Of a stretch of 64,000 nt of DNA, positions 43,980 to 54,799 are shown piece by piece. The position numbers were made by a program, and so were the translations under genes. This stretch comes from Opeltia flavorubescens (lineage: Eukaryota > Ascomycota > Lecanoromycetes > Teloschistales > Teloschistaceae). The DNA lies in the NCBI GenBank assembly GCA_000442125.1, contig KE546967.1, positions 372,001 through 436,000 of the forward strand, read 5' to 3'. A model generated the notes under the pieces. It was not told where the DNA came from. It searched no databases and saw only the letters and a list, made by a program, of their open reading frames with translations. Position 1 is the first letter of the stretch. The number at the start of each line of letters is the position of its first letter.

Positions 43980-45938
43980 ATGTCCAATTCACCTCCTTCA
44001 ACACAGTCTGCTGACATGGGCGGGAATAAAGACAAACAGGCGATAGGAAGTGCCTTACTTCGAGACTACTGTATACACCTTGACCCATTGAACACAAATG
44101 GAGCTTCTCATGTCGATGAAGAACTGAAAGATGCTATGGAGAAGTTTCCCGAGCTGCCAACCAAGATCATCTCCACTGAGCCCACTTCCGCTACCAATAA
44201 TCCATCCGCTTCGAGTCCTTTTCGATCTGACACTCGACTTACCCATCGAAAGGGTACGTTATCCACTAGCGCTGTACCTCAGCCGAGTGTTCTTCAGGCA
44301 TTGGCGTCAAGATCTCCGAAGCACAAGCAGCTTGCGCCTATCTCTGTCAAACCATCCCTCTCCAATCGCATGCAGGCAGGCGACTTCGACGATCGGAAAC
44401 GGCCCAAGACTGCTTCTTCGCAATCCGATCTTGCCCAGAATCTGAAAACACCTTTCACAGCACGCTTTAAGTACCCATGCTTTTTCCATCAGCGCTTCGA
44501 TGACGCCGTCAATAATGATCGCGTTTTGGAGGAAATTGCGGCCGAGGACGATGGTTATACGCATTCCCGGCTCATGCAAACGGCTACAAGTGTCCGGGAA
44601 ATATCCAAGCAATTACAACGGCGGCCTATCAAACGCGCGGTCAAAACCATCCTCATCGTCACAAAGGCAAGAGATAACAGTCTTGTCTATCTGACACGAG
44701 AGCTCACAGAATGGCTTCTGGGGACACCACGCTATAACTCAGACTTTGGCGTAACAGTCTTTGTAGATGCCAAACTACGCAAATCCAAGCGCTTTGACGC
44801 CGCTGCTCTCCTCGCCACAAATCCTCGTTTCGAAAGTATGCTCAAGTACTGGACTCCCGACTTATGCTGGACGTCACCCGAAATCTTTGATCTCGTCCTT
44901 ACCCTTGGCGGCGACGGTACCGTTCTCTACACCTCCTGGCTTTTCCAACGCATCGTTCCTCCAATCCTCTCCTTTTCCCTGGGCTCCCTTGGATTCCTCA
45001 CCAATTTCGAATTCTCCTCCTACAAAGCACACCTCAACCGTATCATGGGTGACCAGGGTATGCGAGTCAACCTCCGCATGCGCTTCACCTGCACTGTTTT
45101 CCGTTCCCCTACGAACACCTCCACAATAGCCAATAGCAATTCTCGCTCCCTCACCTCCGTCTCTAGTATATCACAGCAGAATCAAAGTCTCGAATCAGTC
45201 GAAGGCGAACAATTCGAAGTCCTGAATGAACTGGTCATCGACCGTGGCCCATCCCCTTACGTCTCCAACCTCGAACTCTACGGCGATAATAACCTCCTCA
45301 CGGTCGTTCAAGCAGACGGCTGCATCATCTCCACACCCACAGGCTCAACTGCATACTCCCTCTCCGCCGGAGGCCCTCTCACCCATCCTTCCATCCCTGG
45401 CATCCTACTCACGCCAATTTGCCCGCATACGTTATCCTTCCGCCCCATGGTCCTCAGCGATTCCCTGCTTCTCAAAATTTGCGTACCGAGATCGAGTCGA
45501 AGTACTGCGTACGCCTCCTTCGACGGAAAAGGCCGCGTGGAGCTGAGAAGGGGCGATTACGTCCAGGTGGAGGCGGGGCGGTACCCTTTTCCCACTGTTG
45601 TGGGGGAGAGTGGGACGGGAGGGGAGTGGTTTGAGAGCGTTAGGAGGGCGCTGAGGTGGAATAATAGGGGGGCGGTGCAGAAGGGGTTTAATGGTGCTGG
45701 GGATAGGACGGGGAGTGATTTCGTCATGCCGTTTGAGGAGGAGGGAGAGGGTCAAGGGGAAGAGGGCGGAGGAGATGCGGGAGATGAGGAGTGGGATATT
45801 GATGCTGATCCGATTGATATTTCAGCTGCGGCGAGTAGTGCGGGAGGTATAGGGACGGATAGTGGAATTGGGCATAGCGAGAGTGGGAGTGGATGGAGTA
45901 GTCCGAGGGCTAGGAAGGGGAGTGCGGCTGTTGAGTGA
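43980..45938 (+). CDS. utr1: NAD(H) kinase
   Basis: Single exon, 652 residues from ATG 43980 (Met13 is an alternative). A long Ser/Pro-rich N-terminal region (1-160) precedes the kinase core. Key motifs are VLTLGGDGTVLY (GGDGT 310-314, the catalytic Asp loop), the NELVIDRG strand and STPTGSTAYSLSAGGPL (452-466). It phosphorylates NAD(H) with ATP to make NADP(H); the size and arrangement fit cytosolic fungal Utr1 rather than mitochondrial Pos5. The last 60-70 residues are Gly/Asp/Ser-rich and disordered. From about 45540 the coding strand turns sharply G-rich. A 30-residue Ser/Asn insertion sits at about 378-410. Confidence 0.96.
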   Translation: MSNSPPSTQSADMGGNKDKQAIGSALLRDYCIHLDPLNTNGASHVDEELKDAMEKFPELPTKIISTEPTSATNNPSASSPFRSDTRLTHRKGTLSTSAVPQPSVLQALASRSPKHKQLAPISVKPSLSNRMQAGDFDDRKRPKTASSQSDLAQNLKTPFTARFKYPCFFHQRFDDAVNNDRVLEEIAAEDDGYTHSRLMQTATSVREISKQLQRRPIKRAVKTILIVTKARDNSLVYLTRELTEWLLGTPRYNSDFGVTVFVDAKLRKSKRFDAAALLATNPRFESMLKYWTPDLCWTSPEIFDLVLTLGGDGTVLYTSWLFQRIVPPILSFSLGSLGFLTNFEFSSYKAHLNRIMGDQGMRVNLRMRFTCTVFRSPTNTSTIANSNSRSLTSVSSISQQNQSLESVEGEQFEVLNELVIDRGPSPYVSNLELYGDNNLLTVVQADGCIISTPTGSTAYSLSAGGPLTHPSIPGILLTPICPHTLSFRPMVLSDSLLLKICVPRSSRSTAYASFDGKGRVELRRGDYVQVEAGRYPFPTVVGESGTGGEWFESVRRALRWNNRGAVQKGFNGAGDRTGSDFVMPFEEEGEGQGEEGGGDAGDEEWDIDADPIDISAAASSAGGIGTDSGIGHSESGSGWSSPRARKGSAAVE

Positions 45939-46798
45939 TGCATCGATTGGGGTGGTTGAACCGCTGGCGGTTTCTAGAGGTGACGATTCATGACCTGTAT
46001 AAGTGATTTTGTATAAAGGCATAGCGAATAGATCATTACTGTCCCTTGTCATACGGCGATATTGACATATCAAATCCCTTCACAAGGCTTCGATGAATAG
46101 GACGCCTTAGTCCATACTTACCTGATCTTTTCCACCGTTCATTCACTTCTCCAAAAAAACACACCTGGCACATGACACAAGACCATGCGAGTCACATTCC
46201 CTTTCCATTCAAGCTAATGTTTATCATATTTCTCGGAGCCTATCTCGAAAGTTATCTCATCCAGCTATCCGAAAAAGAAGCCACAAATAGTCTCGTCGAT
46301 AACATTTTTTCCCTCAAAGGCAAACGGGCTACATGAGCATTCAACATGATGTAATCCGAGCCTTATCTCATTGTGTCAAATGCCCGCTCTCAAAATCCGC
46401 CCCTTTTATGCTTCCCCAGTTGCCAGCCCTAGCAAGAATGAAGAAATGATGAATGCTGGATGTGTGAAGCCACGATGGCTGTATTTTCTCGCGAAGTAGC
46501 GAGTAGAGTGGAAAATTTCCCTGCAGAATAGAAAGCCGCCGGAGTGTAAATGCTGTTGCTGTGCCACCTTGCGGGAATGAAGTGAACGTAATGTGCCGCC
46601 TTGCCAAATGCCATGAAGTGTGACATACCGCCCTCTCTAAAGTGTATCGAAACCTCTGCTCCTCGATAGCTGTCGGTATCATCGCTCGGTAAATGAAAGT
46701 ATGTGGATAACTTGATGCCCTATCTCGACCAAACGCCTGATGTTCTGCCTCCAAAATTCATAGATCAACGAAACCAGGGAACTCGCTTGCGTACGCTA
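45939..46798. other. Intergenic, tail-to-tail
   Basis: Lies between the 3' ends of NAD kinase (plus) and the 901-aa protein (minus). A 128-codon minus-strand frame (46754-46368) starts at TTG and is not protein-like. No gene supported. Confidence 0.4.
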
Positions 46799-49504
46799 TC
46801 ATGAAGAAATCACCTTCTCTTTACTCTTCCAGAACCGCATCAATCGACTGATGCGTTTCCCTTTCTTCTTCTCACTCTTCTCTGAGTCCTCTGGCTGTGC
46901 GCGTTCTTCGATATTCAGCTTGCTCTTCTCTGCGTGTGAGCCACCAACTAATCTTGAGAGACTGGCTAAGCTCGAGCGCTTCGATGCATTTTCTGGTCGG
47001 GTCCGAGGGGCAATCGCAACAGATAGCGAAGGCGGTCGATCAGCGGAGGTACGGGTATGAACACTACTCGAAATTCGCGGTGGATACGCATTGGTCATCG
47101 TTGAAGCACTGCTCGTAAGTGAAGGCACGTCGTCTACGGAGGCGCGAAAGTCGAAGCCGTGATCACCTGCTCGGAAAGAGCTCAGCGTCCCGCGGTCTGT
47201 AATGGATGAAGTAGCCGTGTGGAGACGAGGTCCTTCAAATGAAATCTGGCTGAAGTCAGGAGTCGAGACAGCAGACGAGTAGATCTCGGAGGTTGCAAAG
47301 ACTGGACTTGGCGAGGGAAATGCATGTTGCATTGGAGCCGACATGGGCCTATTGGCGAAGGGATCGCTAGGCAGCGCTGTCGTGAACGAAAACTCGTTCG
47401 CGGACTTTGCAGTTGTCGGTTCCCGAGGCTCTTCGTCCGCGCTCACGATGTCGATAATTCGAGGCTCATTATGGACAGCCGTTGGTGTGACAGACGCGCA
47501 TCTCCTCTCATCAGAATTGTCATCCTCGTTCTTTGCCGTGGCAACTAAAGGTTTGTCTTGACTGATTGGACTTTGTTGGTTCTTCTCGACATCAGCGTCT
47601 TTGTCGCTAACTCCCAAACCCTGCGATGCGCCGTCTTTACTGGTGATTCCCGAGTCTTCTGTATTGATCTGGTTGGCTACTTCGCTTTGTTCGTCATCTT
47701 CATCTTCTTCAAACACATCTTCCATAGCTGAACTACTACCCAGCCTAGCCGTACTGAGCATGTGACGGCTCACGGGTGCTAACTCTGGCGCACTTTCAGC
47801 TCGACGATGATAATGCATACCAGGTCCATCAAATCCTCCAGTAGCTCCACTGCTGTGCAAACGCCGCCTTATACCCGGACTCCGACCGCACGTTACAGCT
47901 TCAAAGCTGGGCCCTAGAGAGGTCGAATCGTATACGGCATCAAGATCCAGTATTTGTTCGCAGTCATCCGTGTCTAAGCTGGAGCTGCTTTCCGCGGCAC
48001 TAAAAGATGCACAATCCAGCTCAGTTGGAGTATTGTTGACATTTCGCGGTGACGGATCAATCACGCAGGTTGTATCCTCGTCGAAATTGAGATTCTCCAG
48101 CTGTAAATCGGCCAGGCCGACTGACGCTGTCTGTGGAGTAGGTGATCCCCGGCCGCTGAGTGCGTCTTCGTGTAGGGAATGCCTTGCTTTGCGAGCAAGG
48201 AAAGAGCCTGCCCATGATTTGACTTTTCTCTGCCGTTTGGATACTTTCGGCTCAGGCGAAGTCCTTGGCCTTGCAATTGGAGAGCTCGCAGATGCGATTG
48301 GACGACGGCGGCTCCGTGATGTGTCTGGGGTCATGGAAATTCGCAGCATGTTTGATGCGTTATCGACCGGATCCTGTTGATCTGGTCCTTGCCCATTATG
48401 TGGACTGCCAAACACTTCTGACCATGATGGCAGGTCGTTGGGATTACCGGACCTTGTCATACCATTTTCTGTCCCCGAGATGCGTTGCGAGTGCTCCTTA
48501 GGCGACTCCTCTCTAGATTGGGGCACAAGACACCCTTCTGACAACTCGGGTAGAGCTGTCCCTTCATCGAAATGATCGGCAGCCGGTGGTCTTCCTGATT
48601 TTGCTGACGGCGGGCTTATATTTCCCGCACTAATGACTGAGGAAATACTTCCTGTGACAGAATGACAGGGACGAATTGTTGAAAGGCTGCTTGAAGTCTC
48701 TGAAGATATAGTTGACAATGGTCGCGGGATAAATTCCACATGATCAGAGAAGCCGACTCGAGGTCGTATTTGACCGGCTGTAGAGGAAGTATGCCGATGA
48801 TGGAGCTTAGGGGGAGAATCTGTTGAGGGAAGTGAAGCAGAAGGTTGGGATATGGATCGGTCAAGGACAGGCGGCAGATTTGGCTGCATGAGAGGGTCGG
48901 ATGGTGTTGCAGGGGCGCTGCCACTGCGAACCTCGATCGATGGCCTCAAGATGTTTGAAACGTCATGGCTTGATATAGCACCTGACCTACGATGAGCATG
49001 ACCACGCCGGCCGGCTGGAGGTCCGGTCCTTGCTCCGGGTGGCGGTGGTAGAGATCCTTCACCCTTGGTTGGGCTTGTGCTCATCAATCCAACGCTCGCA
49101 TTCCTACCATCTCCACCAATGAACTCACTTCCGTTCCTCCGGTGTCCGCCATGATGTGGAGGCCCCACTGGGCTCTTACTTGGAGAAGAGGGCGTATGTG
49201 GCTCGGGGTTCTCACTACCAGATTCAGAAGGGTGGAAGCTAAAGTCTGGGAGGGTATTGAATGAGAGCTGCTGTGGGCGTGATCGAGATTTCAAGCGGCC
49301 GTGGCTAGTATGGTTCATTGACGAGGCAGCCCCTTGGGAGGTGGGGTCGGCGTCCGGGCTAGGCAGCATCGGAAATACGAACGGTGGATTAGGCGGAGGC
49401 CGGATGAACGAAGACGACGTGTTCATGTTCGAATGTATTCGATCCTGATCAATCGGGCTGCTGGTGGACGTGAAAGATTGTTGTGGAAGGAAAACGTCAG
49501 CCAT
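46799..49504 (-). CDS. Large disordered fungal protein, unknown function
   Basis: Single exon, 901 residues from ATG 49504. It has no signal peptide or transmembrane helix. It is Ser/Pro-rich almost throughout, with several short conserved-looking islands: VGFSDHVEFIPRPLSTIS at about 265-285, the basic KVSKRQRKVKSWAGSFLARKARHS at about 425-450, GGSHAEKSKLNIEE near 862-876 and a basic end KKGKRISRLMRFWKSKEKV. Many SP/TP sites suggest phosphorylation. Similar fungal proteins are sometimes labelled proline-rich cell wall proteins, but nothing here shows secretion. I see no catalytic domain; a scaffold or cortex role is only a guess. Confidence 0.8.
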   Translation of the reverse strand: MADVFLPQQSFTSTSSPIDQDRIHSNMNTSSSFIRPPPNPPFVFPMLPSPDADPTSQGAASSMNHTSHGRLKSRSRPQQLSFNTLPDFSFHPSESGSENPEPHTPSSPSKSPVGPPHHGGHRRNGSEFIGGDGRNASVGLMSTSPTKGEGSLPPPPGARTGPPAGRRGHAHRRSGAISSHDVSNILRPSIEVRSGSAPATPSDPLMQPNLPPVLDRSISQPSASLPSTDSPPKLHHRHTSSTAGQIRPRVGFSDHVEFIPRPLSTISSETSSSLSTIRPCHSVTGSISSVISAGNISPPSAKSGRPPAADHFDEGTALPELSEGCLVPQSREESPKEHSQRISGTENGMTRSGNPNDLPSWSEVFGSPHNGQGPDQQDPVDNASNMLRISMTPDTSRSRRRPIASASSPIARPRTSPEPKVSKRQRKVKSWAGSFLARKARHSLHEDALSGRGSPTPQTASVGLADLQLENLNFDEDTTCVIDPSPRNVNNTPTELDCASFSAAESSSSLDTDDCEQILDLDAVYDSTSLGPSFEAVTCGRSPGIRRRLHSSGATGGFDGPGMHYHRRAESAPELAPVSRHMLSTARLGSSSAMEDVFEEDEDDEQSEVANQINTEDSGITSKDGASQGLGVSDKDADVEKNQQSPISQDKPLVATAKNEDDNSDERRCASVTPTAVHNEPRIIDIVSADEEPREPTTAKSANEFSFTTALPSDPFANRPMSAPMQHAFPSPSPVFATSEIYSSAVSTPDFSQISFEGPRLHTATSSITDRGTLSSFRAGDHGFDFRASVDDVPSLTSSASTMTNAYPPRISSSVHTRTSADRPPSLSVAIAPRTRPENASKRSSLASLSRLVGGSHAEKSKLNIEERAQPEDSEKSEKKKGKRISRLMRFWKSKEKVISS

Positions 49505-51252
49505 GATTTGTAAGGTAATCCTTGACTCGACGATTTGTATCCTTTAGCACTACCGACCGAGGCCAATAATGCTTGCACCAACAAAATGGAGTAGATGTAC
49601 GGAGCGGAGCGGAATTCAGAAGGGATGGTGCTGGAGCGTTGTCCGAAGTGTTGTATACATTTGACGGAAGATTGTTCTTGGTAGGTGAAGCGAAGACGGT
49701 TCTAGGCAACAAGGTGCTAGCTTTTCAATGGAAAATACTGAGTTGTTGTCAGCAATTGACTCTCTCCAATATCTCACAGCATCCCTTGGTGAGGCCATTG
49801 AGAAGAGATACGCATACTTTTCAAGGAAAGAATGAGATGCAAGTTCAACAACAACTAAAGGAATGGACGGCAACAAGACCAGACAGAACAATTGTTCTGC
49901 GGGTGTTGAGCCAGAGGTTATGGAGACAGTGGGGGCCTGTTGGGAGGAGGAAGGGAAGAACAGAGTTGTAGGCACGCTCGGCACGGTCGTTCAGGCGGAG
50001 AGGAAACAAGCGAAAAGAAGCTAAGGACTAACACGGTAGTAGCTAATTTCCTTCAGATTATTACCCCGGTTCCCAGTCTCAGCCAGCAACCAAACAGCGA
50101 CAGAATATTCAAATCGTGATCAAAAATTATCAATAGAATCCATTATGGGTGCTGGCTACTCTCATCCGCGAGCTCTTCGCGAATACTTAGATAGCGGCAC
50201 ACCCACTTCTATCATACTTTTCTCATTCCATGTACTCATGTCAGCCCCAGCCGTTCTTCCTTGGCTGAGTAGGATGCTGGCTTTCACCGAGTGAGGGGCG
50301 AACGGAGGTTTATGGCTTCCCAGTTCGCCCTCTTGCAGGGTTGCATTGCTGAGTACATGAGATAGAGAGGCTTGCGTGCCGTCTTATTGGTGACCTTGGA
50401 GGGCTTCTATCAGTGTAACAAATCAGATGTCTCTGCATATCTCCGATGATTCGCAGCTATCCATGCACCAACCGTCCGCAATCCACTCGACCAAGGATCC
50501 CACTCCCTCGACCACCTCCAGCTCGCAGATCACAGAGGAAGACGTGCATCGTCGTGGCTAGCGGACACGCCAAGACAGCCTCCACAGCGGGGGTCAGCCC
50601 AGCCAATCTATCGGCTAGATCTGGCTAGGGCTATTTTTTTCCCAAGCGATCGTCATCCAAATGCAGGTATCCTTCCAACCACAGTCCTACCGCCTACAAT
50701 GAGAGCGGAGCGGATTACCAGGGTCAAGAGCAACGGCAATGAGCCATTGTGTCGGGATTACCGCGTACTGAACCCTATGGTTGGTGCTCTACAACACGAT
50801 CGGAGCAATTACCGTTCTTTGTCAGTGGACTGAAGTGCGGGCAGCGGACTATGGATCAATGCACTAATGATGGATGATCCATTTCAGGATTGGACATGAC
50901 GGCAATTCCTTTCCCCAGTGGCGTGGCGCCGGAGAAATAGCAGACTTTTGCGCAAGTCGGTAGTGTCTTGAAGACAGAATAGAAATGGTTTCCGTACAAA
51001 GTAATCGTCGCTTGTCGCCAATCTCTGCTTCAGACTGTGTTCATCCTTCATTTCGCATTCGCAAAATCGGCTGAATGCTCGCCCCGCCGGCGGTTCAAGC
51101 TTGGCAAGTATTCACGTACTTCCGTACTCTGTTCATCGTTCAATCTCACGTGACAATCAGTATCCCATTTAGGCTTAGTTGAACTCTCAAAATCTACTAG
51201 TGGTCAAGTCGAACAGCAATCAAGATGGAAATCAAGAAATGTAAGGCCTGCA
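49505..51252. other. Intergenic, 1.7 kb, divergent
   Basis: Upstream of both the 901-aa protein and the FIST-like gene. Contains a TCACGTGA E-box (51146-51153) and an upstream ORF (from 51225). Open frames at 49573 and 50446 are unconvincing. Confidence 0.4.
51146..51153. promoter_or_regulatory. TCACGTGA E-box
   Basis: Perfect palindrome about 100 bp before the main ATG of the mitochondrial FIST-like gene; same 8-mer as in front of vma3. Confidence 0.35.
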
Positions 51253-51284
51253 ATGATCGTGATCAGACCTCTTGGTTTCCGTAG
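51225..51284 (+). promoter_or_regulatory. Upstream ORF overlapping the main start
   Basis: ATG 51225 opens 19 codons ending TAG 51282-51284, in another frame, overlapping the main ATG at 51253. The A at -3 is missing but G at +4 is present. Such an overlapping uORF would reduce initiation at 51253. A GTAAGG donor-like site at 51241 lies inside. Confidence 0.4.
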
Positions 51285-53331
51285 AGTGATCGTTAGACAA
51301 TCATTACGGTATCTATTACCTCTCCTACAAATCAGGAGTAGCTTCCACGAAAAACAGAGGCAAATAATCAGGAATTATTCTCATTCGACGAAAGGTCCTA
51401 GCTATGTTGGACCTCCTAGAGAAATCCAACATCATGATTCCAACATAGACAATGGATCCCTTACACAGACGTGTTTCTCTTTGATATCGGATTTCGTACA
51501 GCCATTGGTAAATTCCAAGTATCCAGATATATTGCCAGTAATTTAAGAGGCTTAGGTGTCGAGACCATTGGCCAAGAGGCTTCCAAGTCGTTCCATAATA
51601 CCAACGGAGACTCCCCTTGCCATATTACTCCTTACACCCTCTCACTTCGGATTGCTTGAAGAGGATAACACATTCATCCCCGATCTCCTTTCTCAAACTC
51701 ATGATAAGCTCACACGCGGTCAGGAGATAGATGTTCTATTGGCCGTAGTGGACAAGATATCTTATCCTGGTTATCGCCAGAGTTATGACTTAACGTCACA
51801 AAAATTTAGGGAGAGGATTGGGTATACCGGAAATGGAATTGCTGTCCTGCTCCTGAATTCGGAGTCTGCTGCCCCTGATCTATGGGCTGAACGAAACCTG
51901 GCCGATGAACAAGGTCATTCTCAAACCCCACGGCGGAGCACCTTAGCATTTCAATTCGATGTATCCCTAAACTTTCGAAGAACGACCGAGGTACCCCAAT
52001 CAAGCGAATTGGACCGACCACAGACTATCAGGCTACCTGTAGCAAATACGATATTCAGGAATGGAAGAACATCTACGATAAAAGCACAGAGGTGGATCGT
52101 TGATGAGAATGTCACCGGATTGACGTTACGCTGTGCGAAAAGCAAGTGGCTGGATCAGCAAGTCTTGAAAATCTCTGAAAGCAATTGGTTTACCTCGGAG
52201 GTCCACAGGAGTTTATCATCGCCAGCAGACGTCTCTTTCACTAAAAAGCTTTTTGAACGACGGCTCCGACTTTTGATTCCTCTTAAACCTATCACGGAAC
52301 CCCGATTTATTGCTGCAGCAATGGGCAATGTAATTCGAGGTTTATATACCGAAGGTTCATCAGGAACAGTCATCCCCGCATCTCGAGAATTGGAGCCGAG
52401 AATTGACCAATGGATTTCCGAACTCGGAGTTGAAAACCAAACTGTGGAAGTATGGGCTTTGATTCATCCGAATACGAATCAATCGTCAAATGTGCCTTCA
52501 GAGGAAAATCGAATTGTCCGTGAAAGCGTCCGTAACGGTTCCCATCTACATAAAGTTCTCAGTGGTGGAGGTGGCTGGGGCAATAGACAGGGTCTCTTAG
52601 CTCTTGATCCCGAATTGGACTTTGACGACGCGCCCGAGCTTTCGTCGATTGATGTTCATGAAATTATTGAACCAGAGGCAGAGAAACGTCGCAACCTTGG
52701 TCAGATCGTCAATCTTGGTGACATTGTGCAATTCTTCGTGCGAAATCCACAAGCCCCCTTTGCTTGGCCCAGTCCGAAACAGAACACGCGGGATGAATCC
52801 TGCGAATTTTCAGAGCTAGCATCTATCGTGTTTGGAACCTTACCATCTACAGTTGACCAAATGCCTTTGCCCGAAGGGACCATAGTAGACGAATCCAAAT
52901 TTTCCCCTTGCATCTACGCTTGGGGCCATTTTGGAATGCTCTCAGAGCAAGGCATGAGCCTTACCACAACGATGACCAACGGGCAGAGCAGCCAAACCAA
53001 AATAGACGTTCCTTATACCAAGTTATCCATGGAAGGAGGGCGAATACCACCGCCGAGGCGCTTCAGGATTAAGAAAAGTGAATTCCAGATCAATGAAATC
53101 GTTGCTCGAGAGCCTACAAAAGTCACAAATCAAAGACCCTCAACCCCAAAACAGACTACAAAGCAATTACAGTATAAAAGACCACCATCAACACCTCCAA
53201 AGCAGGGCACAGATCAAGGAAAACCCACCAAGAAGATCCGCAAAATTCCGACAAAATTCCGAGATGAGATATCGAGCAACCTTGTTGATGGAATACGCAT
53301 CACGAAGTATTTGGGGCTTAATAAGGATTGA
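51253..53331 (+). CDS. Mitochondrially targeted protein, possibly FIST-like
   Basis: Exons 51253-51507 and 51556-53331 (48-nt intron GTAAAT..TAG, phase 0) give 676 residues. The N-terminus MIVIRPLGFRRVIVRQSLRY ..IIRNYSHS is Arg-rich, without acidic residues, a classic presequence. Body: alternating strands such as PLAILLLTPSHFG, EIDVLLAVVDKI, GIAVLLLNSE and, late, LGQIVNLGDIVQFFVRNPQAPFAW, which resembles the FIST_C ending (G-x-x-V-Q-F-x-V-R). FIST domains are sensory ligand-binding modules in bacteria; fungal versions are uncharacterised. The C-terminal 110 residues are Lys/Pro-rich. The FIST assignment is tentative. Confidence 0.75.
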
Positions 53332-53905
53332 ATAGGAGGAAGATATAATGGCCGTATGTAGGTGGTATGGTTACCCGTCGTGCTGCTAGATCAAGGAGTT
53401 GTGATGACTTTCCTGAGTGACTGAGCCATTATAAAGTGGTGATAGAACCGCGAAGTTTGTCGAAGATCAGTGCTTTGATTACTCTCTTCTACGTGAGTGT
53501 CTACGAAGTCTTCCAGAGAGTGTCAGTGAACAAGTGGTAAAGTGAAGAAATACTTCACGATGGAAATCGAGACCGGGGTGCTACGAAGCGGAGATACATA
53601 ATTCCAAAGTAAAACTCATCCAGCGGAACTCTTTAAGATTATGGGTATCAACCGCTGTGCTCATGATACATCTTCTCGTCTTGAAACCAACTAATAGACG
53701 AGCAGTCACTACCCATATCAGCGCCAACAACATGGGTATCTTATCAGTTCAAGGAGAGAAAGAGCCTAATACCTGGAGTCGGATACAAATAATCGAGCGG
53801 CTTAGCTAATAATTCTTTTCACATCATATCATCTCAGATAATCAACTTAATCTAGCCAACTACGCCAGAATGCCTCATGTGCTTCATGACCTGTTGGAGC
53901 GCCTG
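53332..53905. other. Intergenic, tail-to-tail
   Basis: 3' flanks of the FIST-like gene and pcc1. No gene supported. Confidence 0.4.
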
Positions 53906-54386
53906 TCATGGTTGATCGTGCGAGGACCTCCGTGCTTCTGCAAGCACGTCCACATCCAGCTCTTGCATAATGCCCAACAAAACTCCCATGCTCTCAAAGA
54001 AGCCATTGACTGATACACGAAGCATACGATTTGTAGTTGCTCTGTACTCTGTTTGCAGGACTGATTTCTCCGCTATTGGAGCAATATCAGATTGAACACC
54101 GTCAATCGCAGCATCACCATTGGATAATTGTGCTCCTGTCAATTTATCTTTGGCATCTTTCTCATTCTCGTCTGCCGAAATAAGGCGAAAGGAACGCTGG
54201 ACCAGAGGCGAGAGCTCGGCGTCCACTTGAAGCGCTCGAAGANCTGATAAAGCCAGTCTATGGGTTGGCAGTGGAATTAAGATAACTCTGTAGTTATATC
54301 AGATTAATGGCAAATGCGTTATACCTGGTTACTGACATGGAGCATGGGAAGTTGGGGTCATGTCCGTACACAGCTGACATCCTCAT
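53906..54386 (-). CDS. pcc1: KEOPS complex subunit Pcc1
   Basis: Exons 54386-54325 and 54287-53906 (37-nt intron GTATAA..CAG, unusually short) give 147 residues. Pcc1 features: IPLPTHRLALSxLRALQVDAELSPLVQRSF (strand plus first helix) and the C-terminal pair YRATTNRMLRVSVNGFFESMGVLLGIMQEL. KEOPS makes t6A37 in ANN-decoding tRNAs together with Kae1, Bud32 and Cgi121; Pcc1 is the dimerising, tRNA-binding subunit. A roughly 35-residue acidic insert (ADENEKDAKDKL..) enlarges the central loop. Base 54243 is undetermined, in the codon GNT (residue 35, likely Ala). Divergent to cdc14. Confidence 0.85.
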
Positions 54387-54799
54387 ACCACCTAATTACA
54401 ATGACACAGCACCTAGAAAACTAAAACAAGTGGACAGTCGTCGGTTGTTTCGATAAACCCGGTTGCTGGGTCAACCGAGCTAGCGGATGCACTAGTCCAT
54501 CGCAAGTAAGAAGTGCATCATAATATCAGCACTCTAGACTTGTTGAATTCTAAGCATACGAGTACTCTCTCTTTTATCGCACCCGAGTCGCTTTCGGGGA
54601 GTTGTTGCTATCTCACTTATTGTTACTGTATCGCATAGGGTCTTCGGATAGTCGCTGGGAACCCAAGCACACAAGATTACAGGTGGATTTCGAATTCAAC
54701 AGGGCCATTCAGCAGGAGCATTGTACAAGCAGTGTTGCTAAGCAGCGTCCGCAGTTGCACGAGGAAATTGGCCTGCGACTGCCATAACTCCAACTCGAA
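54387..54799. promoter_or_regulatory. Shared divergent promoter, pcc1/cdc14
   Basis: 413 bp between the start codons. No clear TATA box or cell-cycle box was seen. Confidence 0.4.

Noticed and set aside
46368-46754. 128-codon minus-strand frame
   Set aside because: Starts at TTG, has no recognisable features and sits in the 3' flank of the 901-aa gene.
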